A stretch of DNA of 64,000 bases. Origin: Fluviicoccus keumensis (GTDB taxonomy: Bacteria > Pseudomonadota > Gammaproteobacteria > Pseudomonadales > Moraxellaceae). This document shows positions 1 to 9,341 of the stretch, in pieces. The DNA is taken from positions 1 to 64,000 of the forward strand of contig NZ_SHKX01000015.1 in NCBI RefSeq assembly GCF_004217445.1. Direction: 5' to 3'. Within the stretch, counting starts at the first letter, position 1, and every line of letters starts with the position of its first letter. Both the position numbers and the translations under genes were made by a program. The notes under the pieces were generated by a model that was not told the DNA's origin, ran no database searches, and saw only the letters and a program-made list of their open reading frames with translations.

Positions 1-45
1 GGTAGTGTGGCATTCGCCATGTGAGAGTAGGTCATCGCCAGACAC
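1..45 (+). rRNA. rrf: 5S ribosomal RNA, 3' end (partial)
   Basis: The first 45 bases match the 3' end of a gammaproteobacterial 5S rRNA: a GCCATGTGAGAGTAGGTCA segment followed by the closing GCCAGACAC strand. The rest of the gene and the rRNA operon lie to the left of the window. The GTGAGAGTAGGTCATCGCC form resembles Acinetobacter and relatives (from memory). A strong terminator follows at once, as expected at the end of an rrn operon. Confidence 0.85.
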
Positions 46-53
46 TTAACACC

Positions 54-92
54 AAAACCCCCTTGCCGGAAACAGCAAGGGGGTTTTGCTTT
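54..92 (+). terminator. Rho-independent terminator of the rRNA operon
   Basis: A 13-bp perfect stem, AAAACCCCCTTGC pairing with GCAAGGGGGTTTT, encloses a short loop and runs into a T-rich stretch. It begins about 9 bases after the 5S rRNA end. Confidence 0.9.
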
Positions 93-133
93 ATGAGGCC
101 CGAAGAAAGAAAGATTACGGCGTAGTAAACAGG

Positions 134-160
134 AAAAAACCGCTCAAGAGCGGTTTTTTT
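134..160. terminator. Bidirectional terminator overlapping the acyltransferase stop
   Basis: The stem AAAACCGCTC / GAGCGGTTTT has A and T runs on both sides, so it can stop transcription in either direction. On the minus strand the last codons and the TGA of the acyltransferase gene lie inside this hairpin, with the stop codon at its apex. Confidence 0.85.
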
Positions 161-1052
161 GGCTAAGCTGATCAAGAAGGGCATCCTTTTCCTGCCAAAG
201 CGTGTGAATCCATCCCTGAAAGCGCTTTCTGAATAAGTCGTCATTTTCGTAATCGCCATATTTCATTTCAGAGGGAATCTCACGAGTTTCAATGTGGATA
301 TGAATATCCTGGCTACGGCCTGCCATAAAGTTCCAGAATGACATATTCCCCTTGTGGCCATCCGGATAGTAAATAGTTACATCCACCAGGGTGTTGATTT
401 CTTCAGCCATGACACCGATTGCGTACGCAATGCCGCCAGACTTAGGTTTTAGGAGATGCTGGTATGGTGATTGCTGTGCGTCGTGCTTAGCCTGGGTGTA
501 GCGCGTACCTTCCAGGAAATTCATGATCGAGACCGGGAGATGCTTGAATTTTTCACAGGCTTTTTTTGTGATTTCCAGATCCTTCCCTTTCAACTCGGGG
601 TGCTTGATTAAAAGCTCTTTGGAATAGCGCTGCATGAAGGGAAAATCCAGTGCCCACCAGCACAGCCCGATAACGGGGACCCAGATCAGCTCCTTTTTAA
701 GGAAAAACTTCAGGAAAGGGATTTTTCTATTGAAAACCTTTTGCAGGATAAGAATGTCGGCCCAGGACTGGTGGTTTGAAATGACCATATACCAGCCTTC
801 ATACTCGAGTTTATCGAGACCGGTAACGTGATAGCGGGTGTGTTGAGTAAAATCAAGGAGAGCGCTATTTAAGCTTATCCAGTTCTCCGAAATGGTAATC
901 AAGCCTTGGGAACATAGTGTTTTCCATTGCTGGATTGGGATCAGCTTGAGTCCCGCCAGCGTGAGCAGGGGAACGCTATGCACAATGGTATTGAGGCCTA
1001 ACAAGCCGTAATTCATTGCGCCCTTGATCGGGGGAGGCAGCAACTTCAGCAT
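144..1052 (-). CDS. 1-acyl-sn-glycerol-3-phosphate acyltransferase-like protein (YihG type)
   Basis: This 302-residue PlsC-family acyltransferase probably moves acyl groups onto lysophosphatidic acid or a related lysolipid at the inner membrane. Residues 15-40 form a hydrophobic anchor. The catalytic NHxxxxD box is seen as NHQSWAD at 93-99, and the acceptor-binding motif appears as FLEGTR at 179-184. The stretch CWWALDFPFMQRYS and the C-terminal WxxxLWQEKDALL closely resemble E. coli YihG rather than PlsC itself. The gene is single and divergent from the 1229 gene, and its 3' end is embedded in a terminator hairpin. The family assignment is firm; the exact acyl acceptor is not known from sequence. 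Confidence 0.9.
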   Translation of the reverse strand: MLKLLPPPIKGAMNYGLLGLNTIVHSVPLLTLAGLKLIPIQQWKTLCSQGLITISENWISLNSALLDFTQHTRYHVTGLDKLEYEGWYMVISNHQSWADILILQKVFNRKIPFLKFFLKKELIWVPVIGLCWWALDFPFMQRYSKELLIKHPELKGKDLEITKKACEKFKHLPVSIMNFLEGTRYTQAKHDAQQSPYQHLLKPKSGGIAYAIGVMAEEINTLVDVTIYYPDGHKGNMSFWNFMAGRSQDIHIHIETREIPSEMKYGDYENDDLFRKRFQGWIHTLWQEKDALLDQLSQKNRS

Positions 1053-1228
1053 AAAGGTTCTCCAGCAGAGGCTTAAGTTTAGTCAGTATTGAATCATAGC
1101 AAATAAGTGCACATGTGTATTTTAAATTTGTTCAGGTATAACAAGCCATGAAAGTGATGGGCAATGCTAAGCTAAAGCATGTGCATCGGTAGTAACGTTA
1201 AGCAATTCCAACATCAGGCGGGCTGATA

Positions 1229-1558
1229 GTGACTCAACAAGACAGCAAGGAAAAAGAAACCGTTAAATACGTGATTGCCGAGCGACAACTGCTGGCCAAG
1301 ATGCGTAGCGGTGAAGTGCGTTTGATCAAGATGCAGATAGGGCTTCCCGAGCCTGTAGAGAGCAAATGGGAGGCTGAGATTGCGCTGGATGGACTTTATC
1401 CGAATGTCGTCAAGGTCCCAGGGGTCGACTCCTTCCAGTGCCTCAATCTGTCTTTTGGCGTGGTGAGGACGGCACTTGAAAAGTTTGTCGAAGCAGGTGG
1501 ACAGCTTTACTGGAAGGATGGGTCGGGACCGCTGGGACTGGTGGATCTCTTTTCATGA
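1229..1558 (+). CDS. Conserved small protein of unknown function
   Basis: A 109-residue protein with a GTG start. It has no signal peptide or membrane segment and looks like a compact cytosolic alpha/beta domain: a KYVIAERQL strand start, a central EIALDGLYPN segment and a C-terminal LYWKDGSGPLGLVDLF. I do not recognise the family with certainty; its look recalls small DUF6968-type proteins. Its stop overlaps the ATG of the next gene (ATGA), so the two are translationally coupled and probably work together or are simply co-expressed. Confidence 0.7.
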   Translation: MTQQDSKEKETVKYVIAERQLLAKMRSGEVRLIKMQIGLPEPVESKWEAEIALDGLYPNVVKVPGVDSFQCLNLSFGVVRTALEKFVEAGGQLYWKDGSGPLGLVDLFS

Positions 1559-1773
1559 CCTTGAGGGCAGGTGTTTACCGACATTACAAAGGTCGTGACT
1601 ATCAGGTCATAGATACCGTCCGCCATAGTGAAACGGAAGAGATACTGGTCCTTTATCGCCCCATGTATGGAGAGGGGGGATTGTGGGTGCGGCCAATCGC
1701 TATGTTTGAAGAGATGGTACAGGTCAATGGTCGGCCTGTACCACGGTTTGCCTTTCTGCGGGACGAGGTTTGA
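1555..1773 (+). CDS. DUF1653 domain protein
   Basis: A 72-residue protein made almost entirely of one DUF1653 domain. The signature is visible: GVYRHYKGRDYQV near the start, RHSETEEILVLYRPMYGE in the middle, then GLWVRPIAMFEEMV and the closing VPRF. The function of this small domain is unknown. The start codon overlaps the stop of the preceding gene by the ATGA pattern. It ends 10 bases before the convergent nadC. Confidence 0.85.
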   Translation: MTLRAGVYRHYKGRDYQVIDTVRHSETEEILVLYRPMYGEGGLWVRPIAMFEEMVQVNGRPVPRFAFLRDEV

Positions 1774-1782
1774 GATCGGGGG

Positions 1783-2658
1783 TCAGCCGGTAAATCGCAT
1801 GGAAAGATCGATGGCGGTCACGCTCTTCGTAAGTCCTCCCATGGAAATGTAGTCGACTCCGGTTTCAGCGATCAGGCGCAGGTTGTGGCGGCCGATATTG
1901 CCGGAGGCCTCCAGTTTTGCCTTGCGAGCGGTCAGACGAACGGCTTCACGCATGTCTTCCACGCTGAAGTTGTCGAGCATGATGATGTCAGCACCTGCGG
2001 CAATGGCTTCTGACAGTTCTGCGAAGTTTTCGACCTCGACTTCAACGGGGGCGGATGACGAAATCTGACGGGCAGCGTTGACGGCGGCCGCGATGCTGCC
2101 GGCGGCCATGATGTGGTTTTCTTTGATAAGAAATGCATCAAACAACCCTAGCCTGTGATTGTAGCCTCCGCCTATACTCACGGCATATTTTTGTGCAATT
2201 CGCAGCCCCGGCAAGGTTTTGCGGGTGTCCAGAAGCTGGCATTGCGTTCCCGATAAAAGGCCAACGAGGTCACGGACTTTTGTCGCTGTTCCAGATAACG
2301 TCTGGATGAAATTGAGTGCCGCGCGCTCTCCTGTCAGCAGGGAACGGGCAGGGCCTTCAAGAAACAAGAACGGAATATCCGGCTGGATAAGGTCACCGTC
2401 CCGAGCCTGCCACGTTAACCTTACGGATGGGTCGAGTGTGTTGAAAAGCTGATTGACCCAAGGGCTGCCCGCCAGCACCATGGGCTCACGGCTGATGACG
2501 CGGGCCCGACCGTGATGATGTTCAGGAATCAGCCGGGCCGTGATGTCCCCGGAGCCGATATCTTCATCAAGGGCGATGCGGATGTTTTGGGCGATAGTAG
2601 CGGTTAGCAGGTCATTGGGGATCATGGCTGGTGTATCATCAGTCAGCAAAAGCGCCAT
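1783..2658 (-). CDS. nadC: Nicotinate-nucleotide pyrophosphorylase (quinolinate phosphoribosyltransferase)
   Basis: NadC converts quinolinate and PRPP to nicotinate mononucleotide in de novo NAD synthesis. The 291-residue protein has an N-terminal domain with DEDIGSGDITARLIP and a catalytic barrel. Substrate-binding residues are in the DTRKTLPGLR and KYAVSIGGGYNHR segments, followed by EVEVENF, DIIMLDNF and LEASGNI. Translation may begin at Met1 or at the Met12 that follows; a start at Met12 gives a more usual length. It is divergent from the DUF1631 gene 70 bases away, the same arrangement as nadC in Pseudomonas (family knowledge). Confidence 0.97.
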   Translation of the reverse strand: MALLLTDDTPAMIPNDLLTATIAQNIRIALDEDIGSGDITARLIPEHHHGRARVISREPMVLAGSPWVNQLFNTLDPSVRLTWQARDGDLIQPDIPFLFLEGPARSLLTGERAALNFIQTLSGTATKVRDLVGLLSGTQCQLLDTRKTLPGLRIAQKYAVSIGGGYNHRLGLFDAFLIKENHIMAAGSIAAAVNAARQISSSAPVEVEVENFAELSEAIAAGADIIMLDNFSVEDMREAVRLTARKAKLEASGNIGRHNLRLIAETGVDYISMGGLTKSVTAIDLSMRFTG

Positions 2659-2727
2659 TATAGGGCTTTCCGGCGTATTACAAAAATGTTTGGCATTGTC
2701 AGATGCCGGCGCTGAACAATAAACTGA

Positions 2728-5175
2728 ATGAGCAGTCCCTCCCGGGGCGATAGAGTTATGAGTAGCCGTATGTCAGAAGATCTGAACCGACCAGCGAAGA
2801 CCCCCGCGACTTCGACCAAGCTGCCGCCGGTGCTTGATAGTGTCCGGAGTTTGGCCCAAGACAAAATGTCTGTGCTTATCAAAAGCATGCTTGGCCGACA
2901 GGAACAGATCATCTTTGAATGGTGCGAAAAACTGCCGCCGCCTGAACAGCAGCGATATATGGATATCGTCACGGAAATCCGACGCAACAAGGATCAGATA
3001 GAGACGGATTTTATACGGGCATTTGGTGGTTCTTTTCTGGCCATGCCGCAGAACAAGCTGGCGAAGCCCGGCAAGGATAACGGAATTGCAAACACGACGA
3101 TTGATTTCAGCACTCTGAGCCTTGTCGATACGGATGATATGGATGTTACAGTCACCGTCGACAGCATGGTGGCCCGCACACGCCTGGATTATTCAAGTCT
3201 GTTGACGCTGCTTCGCAAGCGCTTTGAACACCTGCTGCCTGAAATTGATCTGACCGAAAACAAATTTCCCCTGGACCCCGGCGCCTTGGCGCATGCCTTT
3301 CAGGGAGCCATCAAGCACCTGTCCCTCAATTCAACCCAGCGGGTTGTGATTCTCCGGATTTTTCAGCAGGAGTTTCTGGGACAAGTGTGGCCGATACTTG
3401 AGGAAGCCAACCAGATGCTGGTGACGGCTGGAGTCTTGCCTGACCTCAAGTTGTCTTATGCGGCCCCCAAAAATGAAGGCGACGATTCCGGCCCCAAGGA
3501 AAAGAAAGAAGAAAAGAAACTGGACACGGAGGATATCTTTTCCTTCCTCAAGGATGTTCACAATATCAGTCAATCCGGAACAGGCGGCGCAGGCTCCGCG
3601 ATTCCCGGGCTGGGAGGCGGCGCTCCTGGTTCGAATATGATGGGCGCGACCTATCATGGCGGTCAGTATGTGGGGGGAGGCGGTGTCGGCTTGCTGCCTG
3701 CCGCCGCAGTCGGCGGTAGCGTGGCTGCTGTACCCATCGTGCCGGAGCATATTGCGGCCACGGCCCAGGTTCAGGCGCTGGCGACTGAGCAGTTGGTTGA
3801 TCTGCTGTCGAAGTTGCAGGAAATCCAGCCCAAGTCGAAACTTGCCGAGGATGATAGCTCGCCCTCTGTAAATGAAGTCCGGACCGGGATTCGCAAGAAC
3901 CTGAAGTCAGATGAAAAAACGGTTGAGGCCGTCCGACAGGCGGATGAGGATGTTATCAATCTGGTCTCCATGTTGTTCGACTTCATCCTGGATGATGATG
4001 ATCTGCCGACGGCCATGAAAGCCTTGCTGGGGCGTCTGCAAATCCCGCTGCTGAAAGTCGCCATTCTTGATAAAACCTTCTTCAATGCCGAAAACCATAA
4101 GGCGCGGCAATTGCTGAATCTGCTGGCCAAAGCGGGTATCGGCTGGAATCAGAAGGATCCTGGCGGTGATGCGCTGTACTCGAAGATTGAAGAGGTTGTC
4201 TTCTGCATTCTTAACGAGTTCATTGATGATATTTCCATATTTGGCCAATTGCTGAGTGACTTCACGGAGTTCTACGAGCAGCAGCAAAAGCGTTCGGACG
4301 CTATCGACAAGCGGACGCGCGAGGCTGAAGAGGGACGTGCCCGCGCCGATATGGCCAGGGCCATGGTGCAGCAGTTGTTGAATCGTCGTTTGACCGGACG
4401 GCAGTTGCCGCTCGTGGTGGTCAAGCTGCTACAAGAGGGCTGGAAGCATGTCCTTTATATCAACTGCTTGAAGGAAGGGACCGAATCTGAGCCCTGGAAG
4501 CAGGCCGTCAAGGTGGTGGATGCCCTGGTGTGGAGCGTGATTCCCCAACCTGGCGCCGAATGGATTAATCGCCTGAAGAGTGTCTCTCCCAAGCTGCTGA
4601 ACAGCCTTAAGAAGGGCTTGGCGGCCGTCAATTATGACGGCTTGGCGACGGATACCTTGCTGCGTGAGCTGGCATTGGTTCACAGTGAGTTAATGGGTGG
4701 ACACCAGATGCCCACCGTGACGGTGATGGATGCCGATACGGCGGACTCCGGAACAACCAGCCAGTCAGGGGTCATTTCTGCAGACCAGATGGGTAAGGTT
4801 GCGGGTCAGCAAGTTGCGGCGGTGGTTCTGCCGAGTGAGTCCGTGGGACCCGCGGTTTCGGAAACGTTGCCCAATGACGATATGAACGTACTCAAGGTGA
4901 ATCAGCTGAATGTGGGCAGTTGGGTTGAGTTCGTGCAGACGGATCGACGTGACCGCCACAAGCTGGTAGCCCGCATCCGTTCGGTGGACAAGCTGATTTT
5001 TGCCAATCGTCGGGGCATCAAGGTGGCGGAAATGAGCTCGATGAAGCTTGCCGTCGATATGAGCCAGGGCCGCGCCCGGATTATCGAGGAGGCCCAGGTG
5101 CTGGATCGGGCCTTGGAGTCAGTGATCGGGAACCTGCGCCAGTTGAGCGAACAGCAAGGTAAACCGGGTGCCTGA
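2728..5175 (+). CDS. DUF1631 family protein
   Basis: A large 815-residue cytosolic protein of the DUF1631 family, found in many beta- and gammaproteobacteria and not assigned a function. Residues about 60-250 and 400-640 are mainly helical. Between them lies a low-complexity Gly/Ala-rich linker around residues 280-340. The C-terminal 100 residues have a PilZ-like pattern (LNVGSWVEFVQTDRRDRHKL, then FANRRGIKVAEM), which in this family suggests cyclic-di-GMP or a related ligand. In-frame Met codons at 11 and 15 are alternative starts. The order nadC / DUF1631 / ampD / ampE matches Pseudomonas aeruginosa (from memory, PA4524 to PA4521). Its stop lies one base before the ampD ATG. Confidence 0.9.
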   Translation: MSSPSRGDRVMSSRMSEDLNRPAKTPATSTKLPPVLDSVRSLAQDKMSVLIKSMLGRQEQIIFEWCEKLPPPEQQRYMDIVTEIRRNKDQIETDFIRAFGGSFLAMPQNKLAKPGKDNGIANTTIDFSTLSLVDTDDMDVTVTVDSMVARTRLDYSSLLTLLRKRFEHLLPEIDLTENKFPLDPGALAHAFQGAIKHLSLNSTQRVVILRIFQQEFLGQVWPILEEANQMLVTAGVLPDLKLSYAAPKNEGDDSGPKEKKEEKKLDTEDIFSFLKDVHNISQSGTGGAGSAIPGLGGGAPGSNMMGATYHGGQYVGGGGVGLLPAAAVGGSVAAVPIVPEHIAATAQVQALATEQLVDLLSKLQEIQPKSKLAEDDSSPSVNEVRTGIRKNLKSDEKTVEAVRQADEDVINLVSMLFDFILDDDDLPTAMKALLGRLQIPLLKVAILDKTFFNAENHKARQLLNLLAKAGIGWNQKDPGGDALYSKIEEVVFCILNEFIDDISIFGQLLSDFTEFYEQQQKRSDAIDKRTREAEEGRARADMARAMVQQLLNRRLTGRQLPLVVVKLLQEGWKHVLYINCLKEGTESEPWKQAVKVVDALVWSVIPQPGAEWINRLKSVSPKLLNSLKKGLAAVNYDGLATDTLLRELALVHSELMGGHQMPTVTVMDADTADSGTTSQSGVISADQMGKVAGQQVAAVVLPSESVGPAVSETLPNDDMNVLKVNQLNVGSWVEFVQTDRRDRHKLVARIRSVDKLIFANRRGIKVAEMSSMKLAVDMSQGRARIIEEAQVLDRALESVIGNLRQLSEQQGKPGA

Positions 5176-5176
5176 G

Positions 5177-5719
5177 ATGCATGTTGATGATAGCGGCTGG
5201 CTTGCCGGGGCCAGTCGTTGTCCCTCGCCGAACTGCAACGACCGTCCGGATGACGAGATTTCGTTGGTTGTCATTCATGGCATCAGTTTGCCGCCAGGCG
5301 AGTTCGGCGGTTCCCATATCGAAGATCTTTTCTCCAATCGTCTGCCGCCCGACAAGCATCCCTATTTCGCTACGGTCTATCAACTGCAGGTTTCCGCACA
5401 TCTTCTGGTGCGAAGGGATGGGGCAATCATCCAGTTTGTTCCTTTTGGCAAGCGGGCATGGCATGCCGGGCGCTCTTCGTTTTTGGGGCGCGAGAATTGT
5501 AACGACTATTCAATAGGCATCGAGTTGGAAGGCACAGATGATATTCCGTATACCGATGCCCAATATGCCTCTCTCTGCGGTATCCTGAGAGCCCTGCAGC
5601 GAAGATACCCGGCTATCGGTCAACATATCGCGGGTCACAGTGATGTGGCGCCGGGCCGCAAGACCGATCCAGGCCCGGCCTTTGACTGGGCCAGGCTGGA
5701 CAGTTTGATGCGTGCATAG
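5177..5719 (+). CDS. ampD: 1,6-anhydro-N-acetylmuramyl-L-alanine amidase AmpD
   Basis: AmpD is the cytosolic zinc amidase that cleaves the peptide from anhydro-muropeptides during peptidoglycan recycling, which keeps AmpC beta-lactamase inducers low. From the ATG at 5177 the protein is 180 residues, and the E. coli catalytic positions fall exactly in register: zinc ligands His34, His154 and Asp164, and Lys162 in GHSDVAPGRKTDPGPAF. That is why I prefer this start to the upstream GTG at 5168, which overlaps the DUF1631 stop. The substrate loop reads ISLPPGEFGG. It is followed by ampE, and ampG, the muropeptide permease, lies at 15257-16522. Confidence 0.97.
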   Translation: MHVDDSGWLAGASRCPSPNCNDRPDDEISLVVIHGISLPPGEFGGSHIEDLFSNRLPPDKHPYFATVYQLQVSAHLLVRRDGAIIQFVPFGKRAWHAGRSSFLGRENCNDYSIGIELEGTDDIPYTDAQYASLCGILRALQRRYPAIGQHIAGHSDVAPGRKTDPGPAFDWARLDSLMRA

Positions 5720-5764
5720 CCAATCCGCCGGGGATTCAGGACGACAAGGTTTGGGAGTTGGAGC

Positions 5765-6586
5765 GTGAAAGTTTTACTGGTGCTGTTTTTAATGCTGCTG
5801 GTGCTGGCCGGTCGGGATTTGGTATCTCCAGCGGTCAAAAAAACGGTTTCGCGCCCGATCCGGCAGTTGATGGACCTGGTGCTTGACGCCGGATTGAAAG
5901 CCAGACAACCGGGTTCGCTGCTATTCCTTCTTGTGACAATCGCACCTGTCTTGGCGGCTTCACTCTTGTTGTCGGCCTTCTCAGGCGGCGGCGCGGCCGT
6001 ATTTTGGCAGTTTGCCCTGATCCTGGCGATAACGCTGCCGGTTTTCATGGATCGTCGGCTGCCTTCCGTCATGGAGTTCTGCCGCAAGCAGTGGCTGGAT
6101 TCCGATCATCAAGAGCAAATGGCTCAGCGTGTCGAGCAGGCCAAGGCGGATTTACTGCTGACAGCCTTGCAGGAATTGTTTTCCCCGCTTTTCTGGTTGA
6201 TTGTGGCAGGCCCTGCGGCCAGCCTCTTTTATTACCTGGTTCGTTGTTGCGATGAACAGTCGCGCCATCCGGAAGCCGCTGATTTTGCCCGTAAGGTACG
6301 TTTCTGGCTGGACTGGTTGCCTTCACGGGCACTGGCGATCTCCTTCGCTTTGGCGGGTGATTTCCTTTCAGTATGGAAGTATCTGCAACTCTCGTTTACG
6401 GAAAGCCGAAGCAGCATTCAGGCCTTTATTACGGAGGCCGGCCAACTGGCTGAAAACGGGTTGGCTAACCAAGCGCTTGAAACGCCTATAGATATGGTTC
6501 GACATCTGGCCCATTATGACTCGTTGTGCCAACGGGCGCTGGGCTTATGGCTGGTTGTGATGTTCCTGCATGCTTTATTGCCCTGA
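5765..6586 (+). CDS. ampE: AmpE family inner-membrane protein
   Basis: A 273-residue membrane protein that starts with GTG at 5765, preceded by a GGAG-type ribosome site. Hydrophobic segments occur near residues 1-17, 45-65, 75-92, about 145-160, about 190-205 and 255-270. The first segment ends in GRDLVSPAV, and the FSPLFWLIVAGPAASLFYYL segment is typical of AmpE/CobD-like proteins. AmpE is genetically tied to ampD and beta-lactamase regulation, but its biochemical role is not established. It lies 45 bases after ampD and is probably co-transcribed. Confidence 0.92.
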   Translation: MKVLLVLFLMLLVLAGRDLVSPAVKKTVSRPIRQLMDLVLDAGLKARQPGSLLFLLVTIAPVLAASLLLSAFSGGGAAVFWQFALILAITLPVFMDRRLPSVMEFCRKQWLDSDHQEQMAQRVEQAKADLLLTALQELFSPLFWLIVAGPAASLFYYLVRCCDEQSRHPEAADFARKVRFWLDWLPSRALAISFALAGDFLSVWKYLQLSFTESRSSIQAFITEAGQLAENGLANQALETPIDMVRHLAHYDSLCQRALGLWLVVMFLHALLP

Positions 6587-6663
6587 GGTAGCCAAAGGTC
6601 GCGTTGCGTTGTAGCAGGACCGCATGTATAAACACATGCACTCGCAATAAGAAGGAACCGGGC

Positions 6664-9327
6664 ATGGCTAGCAACCGCTTTTACAACGACAGTGACCCCG
6701 TTGAAACCGATGAGTGGCTGGAGGCTTTTGCCTCACTGGTGGAGCGGGAAGGGCCGGAGCGTGCCCGGTTTATCCTGCAAACGCTCAACGCCCACGCCCA
6801 GACGCATGGTGTCAGCCTTTCCCGGCTGAACACGCCTTATCTGAATACCATCCCTGTCGACCAGCAACCTAATTTGCCCGGTGATCCGTACATGGAGCGT
6901 CGTATCCGCTCGCTGATCCGCTGGAATGCGTTGGCGATGGTGATGCGCGCCAATGATAATGAGGATGAATTGGGCGGGCATATCGCGACCTTTGCTTCCA
7001 GCGCTACTTTATATGACGTCGGCTTCAACCATTTCTTCCGCGCGCCGGACGGAGAGAACGGCGGCGACCTGATTTATTACCAAGGCCATTCCGCTCCCGG
7101 CATCTATGCCCGATCCTTTCTGGAAGGCCGGATAAGCGAGGAGCAATTACAAGGTTTCCGGCGCGAGGTGGATGGCAAGGGTTTGGCTAGCTATCCGCAT
7201 CCTTGGCTGATGCCTGACTACTGGCAATTCCCGACGGTCTCGATGGGGCTCGGTCCAATTCAGGCGATCTACCAGGCCCATGTCATGCAATACATGATAA
7301 ACCGGGAGTTGATGCCCGATCAGGGCCGCAAGGTCTGGGCCTTTCTGGGCGATGGCGAGATGGATGAGCCGGAGTCCCTGGGAGCTATCGCCCTGGCCGG
7401 CCGTGAAAAGCTCGATAACCTGATCTTCGTGATTAACTGCAATCTGCAGCGTCTGGACGGGCCGGTACGGGGCAATGGCAAGATCATCCAGGAACTGGAG
7501 TCTGTCTTTCGCGGTGCTGGTTGGAATGTGATCAAGGTGGTCTGGGGTCGCAAGTGGGATCCCCTGTTGGCCCAGGACAGCAAGGGCGTGTTGCGTCACC
7601 GGATGGAAGAGTGCGTGGATGGTGAGTACCAGGCCTTCAAGACGCATGGCGGCGCTTACACCCGTGAGCATTTCTTCGGGAAATATCCGGAGTTGCGCGA
7701 GATGGTGGCCGGCATGAGCGATGAAGAGGTCTATCAGCTCAACCGGGGCGGTCATGATCCGCACAAGGTCTATGCGGCTTATGCCCGTGCTATGGCGCAC
7801 AAGGGACAGCCCACCGTCATCCTGGCCAAGACGGTGAAGGGTTACGGCACCGGTACGGCCGAAGGGGTCAACAAGTCGCACCAGATCAAGAAGCTGGATC
7901 TGGAGTCGCTGAAGGGGTTCCGTGACCGCTTTGATATGCCCTTCACGGATGAAGAACTGGTCAAGATTCCCTTTTACAGGCCCGCTGACCACAGTCCCGA
8001 GTTGCGGTATCTGCATGAAACCCGGCAACGGCTGGGCGGCTATCTGCCGGTCCGCAAGTCGGGGACAGTCAGCCTGCCGGTACCCGAGCTGGACAGTTTT
8101 GCACCGATCCTGCTGGGTTCGGAACGGGCCATTTCCACGACGATGGCATTCGTGCGCATCCTCAATGTGCTGGTGAAAATGCAGGGCCTGGGCGACCGGG
8201 TGGTGCCGATCGTCCCGGACGAGGCGCGCACCTTCGGCATGGAGGGCATGTTCCGTCAATTGGGCATCTATTCTCATGTGGGCCAGCTTTACACCCCGGA
8301 AGATTCCGAACAGATGATGTTCTACAAGGAAGACAAGAAGGGACGGATTCTGGAAGAAGGGATCAATGAGGCCGGGGCGATGAGCGCCTGGATGGCGGCG
8401 GGTTCCGCCTACAGCGTCCATGACTACCCAATGATTCCGTTCTACATTTTCTATTCGATGTTCGGCTTTCAGCGTATTGGCGATCTGGCGTGGGCGGCGG
8501 GGGATATCCAGGCGCAGGGCTTCCTGATCGGGGCGACCAGCGGCCGGACAACGCTGAACGGCGAGGGGCTGCAGCATCAGGACGGCCATTCGCACCTGTT
8601 GGCCAGCACCATTCCGAATTGTGTGGCGTACGACCCCTGCTATGGCTACGAGCTGGCGGTGATCGTGCAGGACGGACTGCGCCGGATGTATCAGCAGAAC
8701 GAGCGCGTGTTCTATTACCTGACGACGATGAATGAAAATTACCCGCAACCGGCGATGCCGCCCGGGGTGGAAGAAGGTATTCGTCGCGGGTTGTACCTGT
8801 TGAAGCCGGCTTCGCAGGGACATAGCCATGAGGTGAATCTGCTGGGCTCCGGCGCCATCCTCCGCGAGGTCGAGGCGGCGGCCGAGTTGTTGTTCAATGT
8901 CTATGGCATCCGTGCGTCGGTCTGGAGCGTCACCAGCTTCAACGAGCTTCGCAAGGAGGCACTGGCCTGTGAGCACTGGAATCATCTGCATCCCTTGGAG
9001 GAGGCCAGGATTCCCTGGGTGTCGCGGCAGTTGCGCGGCGCCAAGGGGGCGATCGTGGCGGCCAGCGACTACATGAGAATTGTCGCGGAGCAGATTCGCC
9101 CGTTCCTGCCAGCGGGAATGCCCTTCATTACCTTGGGTACCGACGGTTTCGGCCGTTCTGACAGTCGCGAGCAACTACGGGCGCACTTCCAGGTTAACCG
9201 TTATTTTATCGCCATTGCCGCGTTGAACGCCTTGGCCGATGACGGCGTGGTCGGGCGGACACTGGTCCAGGATGCCATTGAGCGTTTCGGGGTGAATCCC
9301 GAGAAGCCCTTCGCCCCCTTGGTCTGA
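6664..9327 (+). CDS. aceE: Pyruvate dehydrogenase E1 component (homodimeric type)
   Basis: AceE is the thiamine-diphosphate enzyme that decarboxylates pyruvate and acetylates the lipoyl group of E2. From the ATG at 6664, which has an AAGGA ribosome site, it is 887 residues, the same length as E. coli AceE; an in-frame upstream ATG at 6604 would add 20 residues without family similarity. The ThDP motif begins GDGEMDEPE and continues to NCNLQRLDGPVRGNG. The active-site loop has KTVKGYGTG, and the C-terminal half has QHQDGHSH and TMNENYPQP. It is followed 14 bases later by aceF. The E3 gene (lpd) is not in the window. Confidence 0.98.
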   Translation: MASNRFYNDSDPVETDEWLEAFASLVEREGPERARFILQTLNAHAQTHGVSLSRLNTPYLNTIPVDQQPNLPGDPYMERRIRSLIRWNALAMVMRANDNEDELGGHIATFASSATLYDVGFNHFFRAPDGENGGDLIYYQGHSAPGIYARSFLEGRISEEQLQGFRREVDGKGLASYPHPWLMPDYWQFPTVSMGLGPIQAIYQAHVMQYMINRELMPDQGRKVWAFLGDGEMDEPESLGAIALAGREKLDNLIFVINCNLQRLDGPVRGNGKIIQELESVFRGAGWNVIKVVWGRKWDPLLAQDSKGVLRHRMEECVDGEYQAFKTHGGAYTREHFFGKYPELREMVAGMSDEEVYQLNRGGHDPHKVYAAYARAMAHKGQPTVILAKTVKGYGTGTAEGVNKSHQIKKLDLESLKGFRDRFDMPFTDEELVKIPFYRPADHSPELRYLHETRQRLGGYLPVRKSGTVSLPVPELDSFAPILLGSERAISTTMAFVRILNVLVKMQGLGDRVVPIVPDEARTFGMEGMFRQLGIYSHVGQLYTPEDSEQMMFYKEDKKGRILEEGINEAGAMSAWMAAGSAYSVHDYPMIPFYIFYSMFGFQRIGDLAWAAGDIQAQGFLIGATSGRTTLNGEGLQHQDGHSHLLASTIPNCVAYDPCYGYELAVIVQDGLRRMYQQNERVFYYLTTMNENYPQPAMPPGVEEGIRRGLYLLKPASQGHSHEVNLLGSGAILREVEAAAELLFNVYGIRASVWSVTSFNELRKEALACEHWNHLHPLEEARIPWVSRQLRGAKGAIVAASDYMRIVAEQIRPFLPAGMPFITLGTDGFGRSDSREQLRAHFQVNRYFIAIAALNALADDGVVGRTLVQDAIERFGVNPEKPFAPLV

Positions 9328-9341
9328 CTGGAGAAACGCTC

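Noticed and set aside
7147..9174. 675-codon open frame antisense to aceE
   Set aside because: It lies wholly inside aceE, has no ribosome site and reads as low-complexity His/Leu/Arg sequence.
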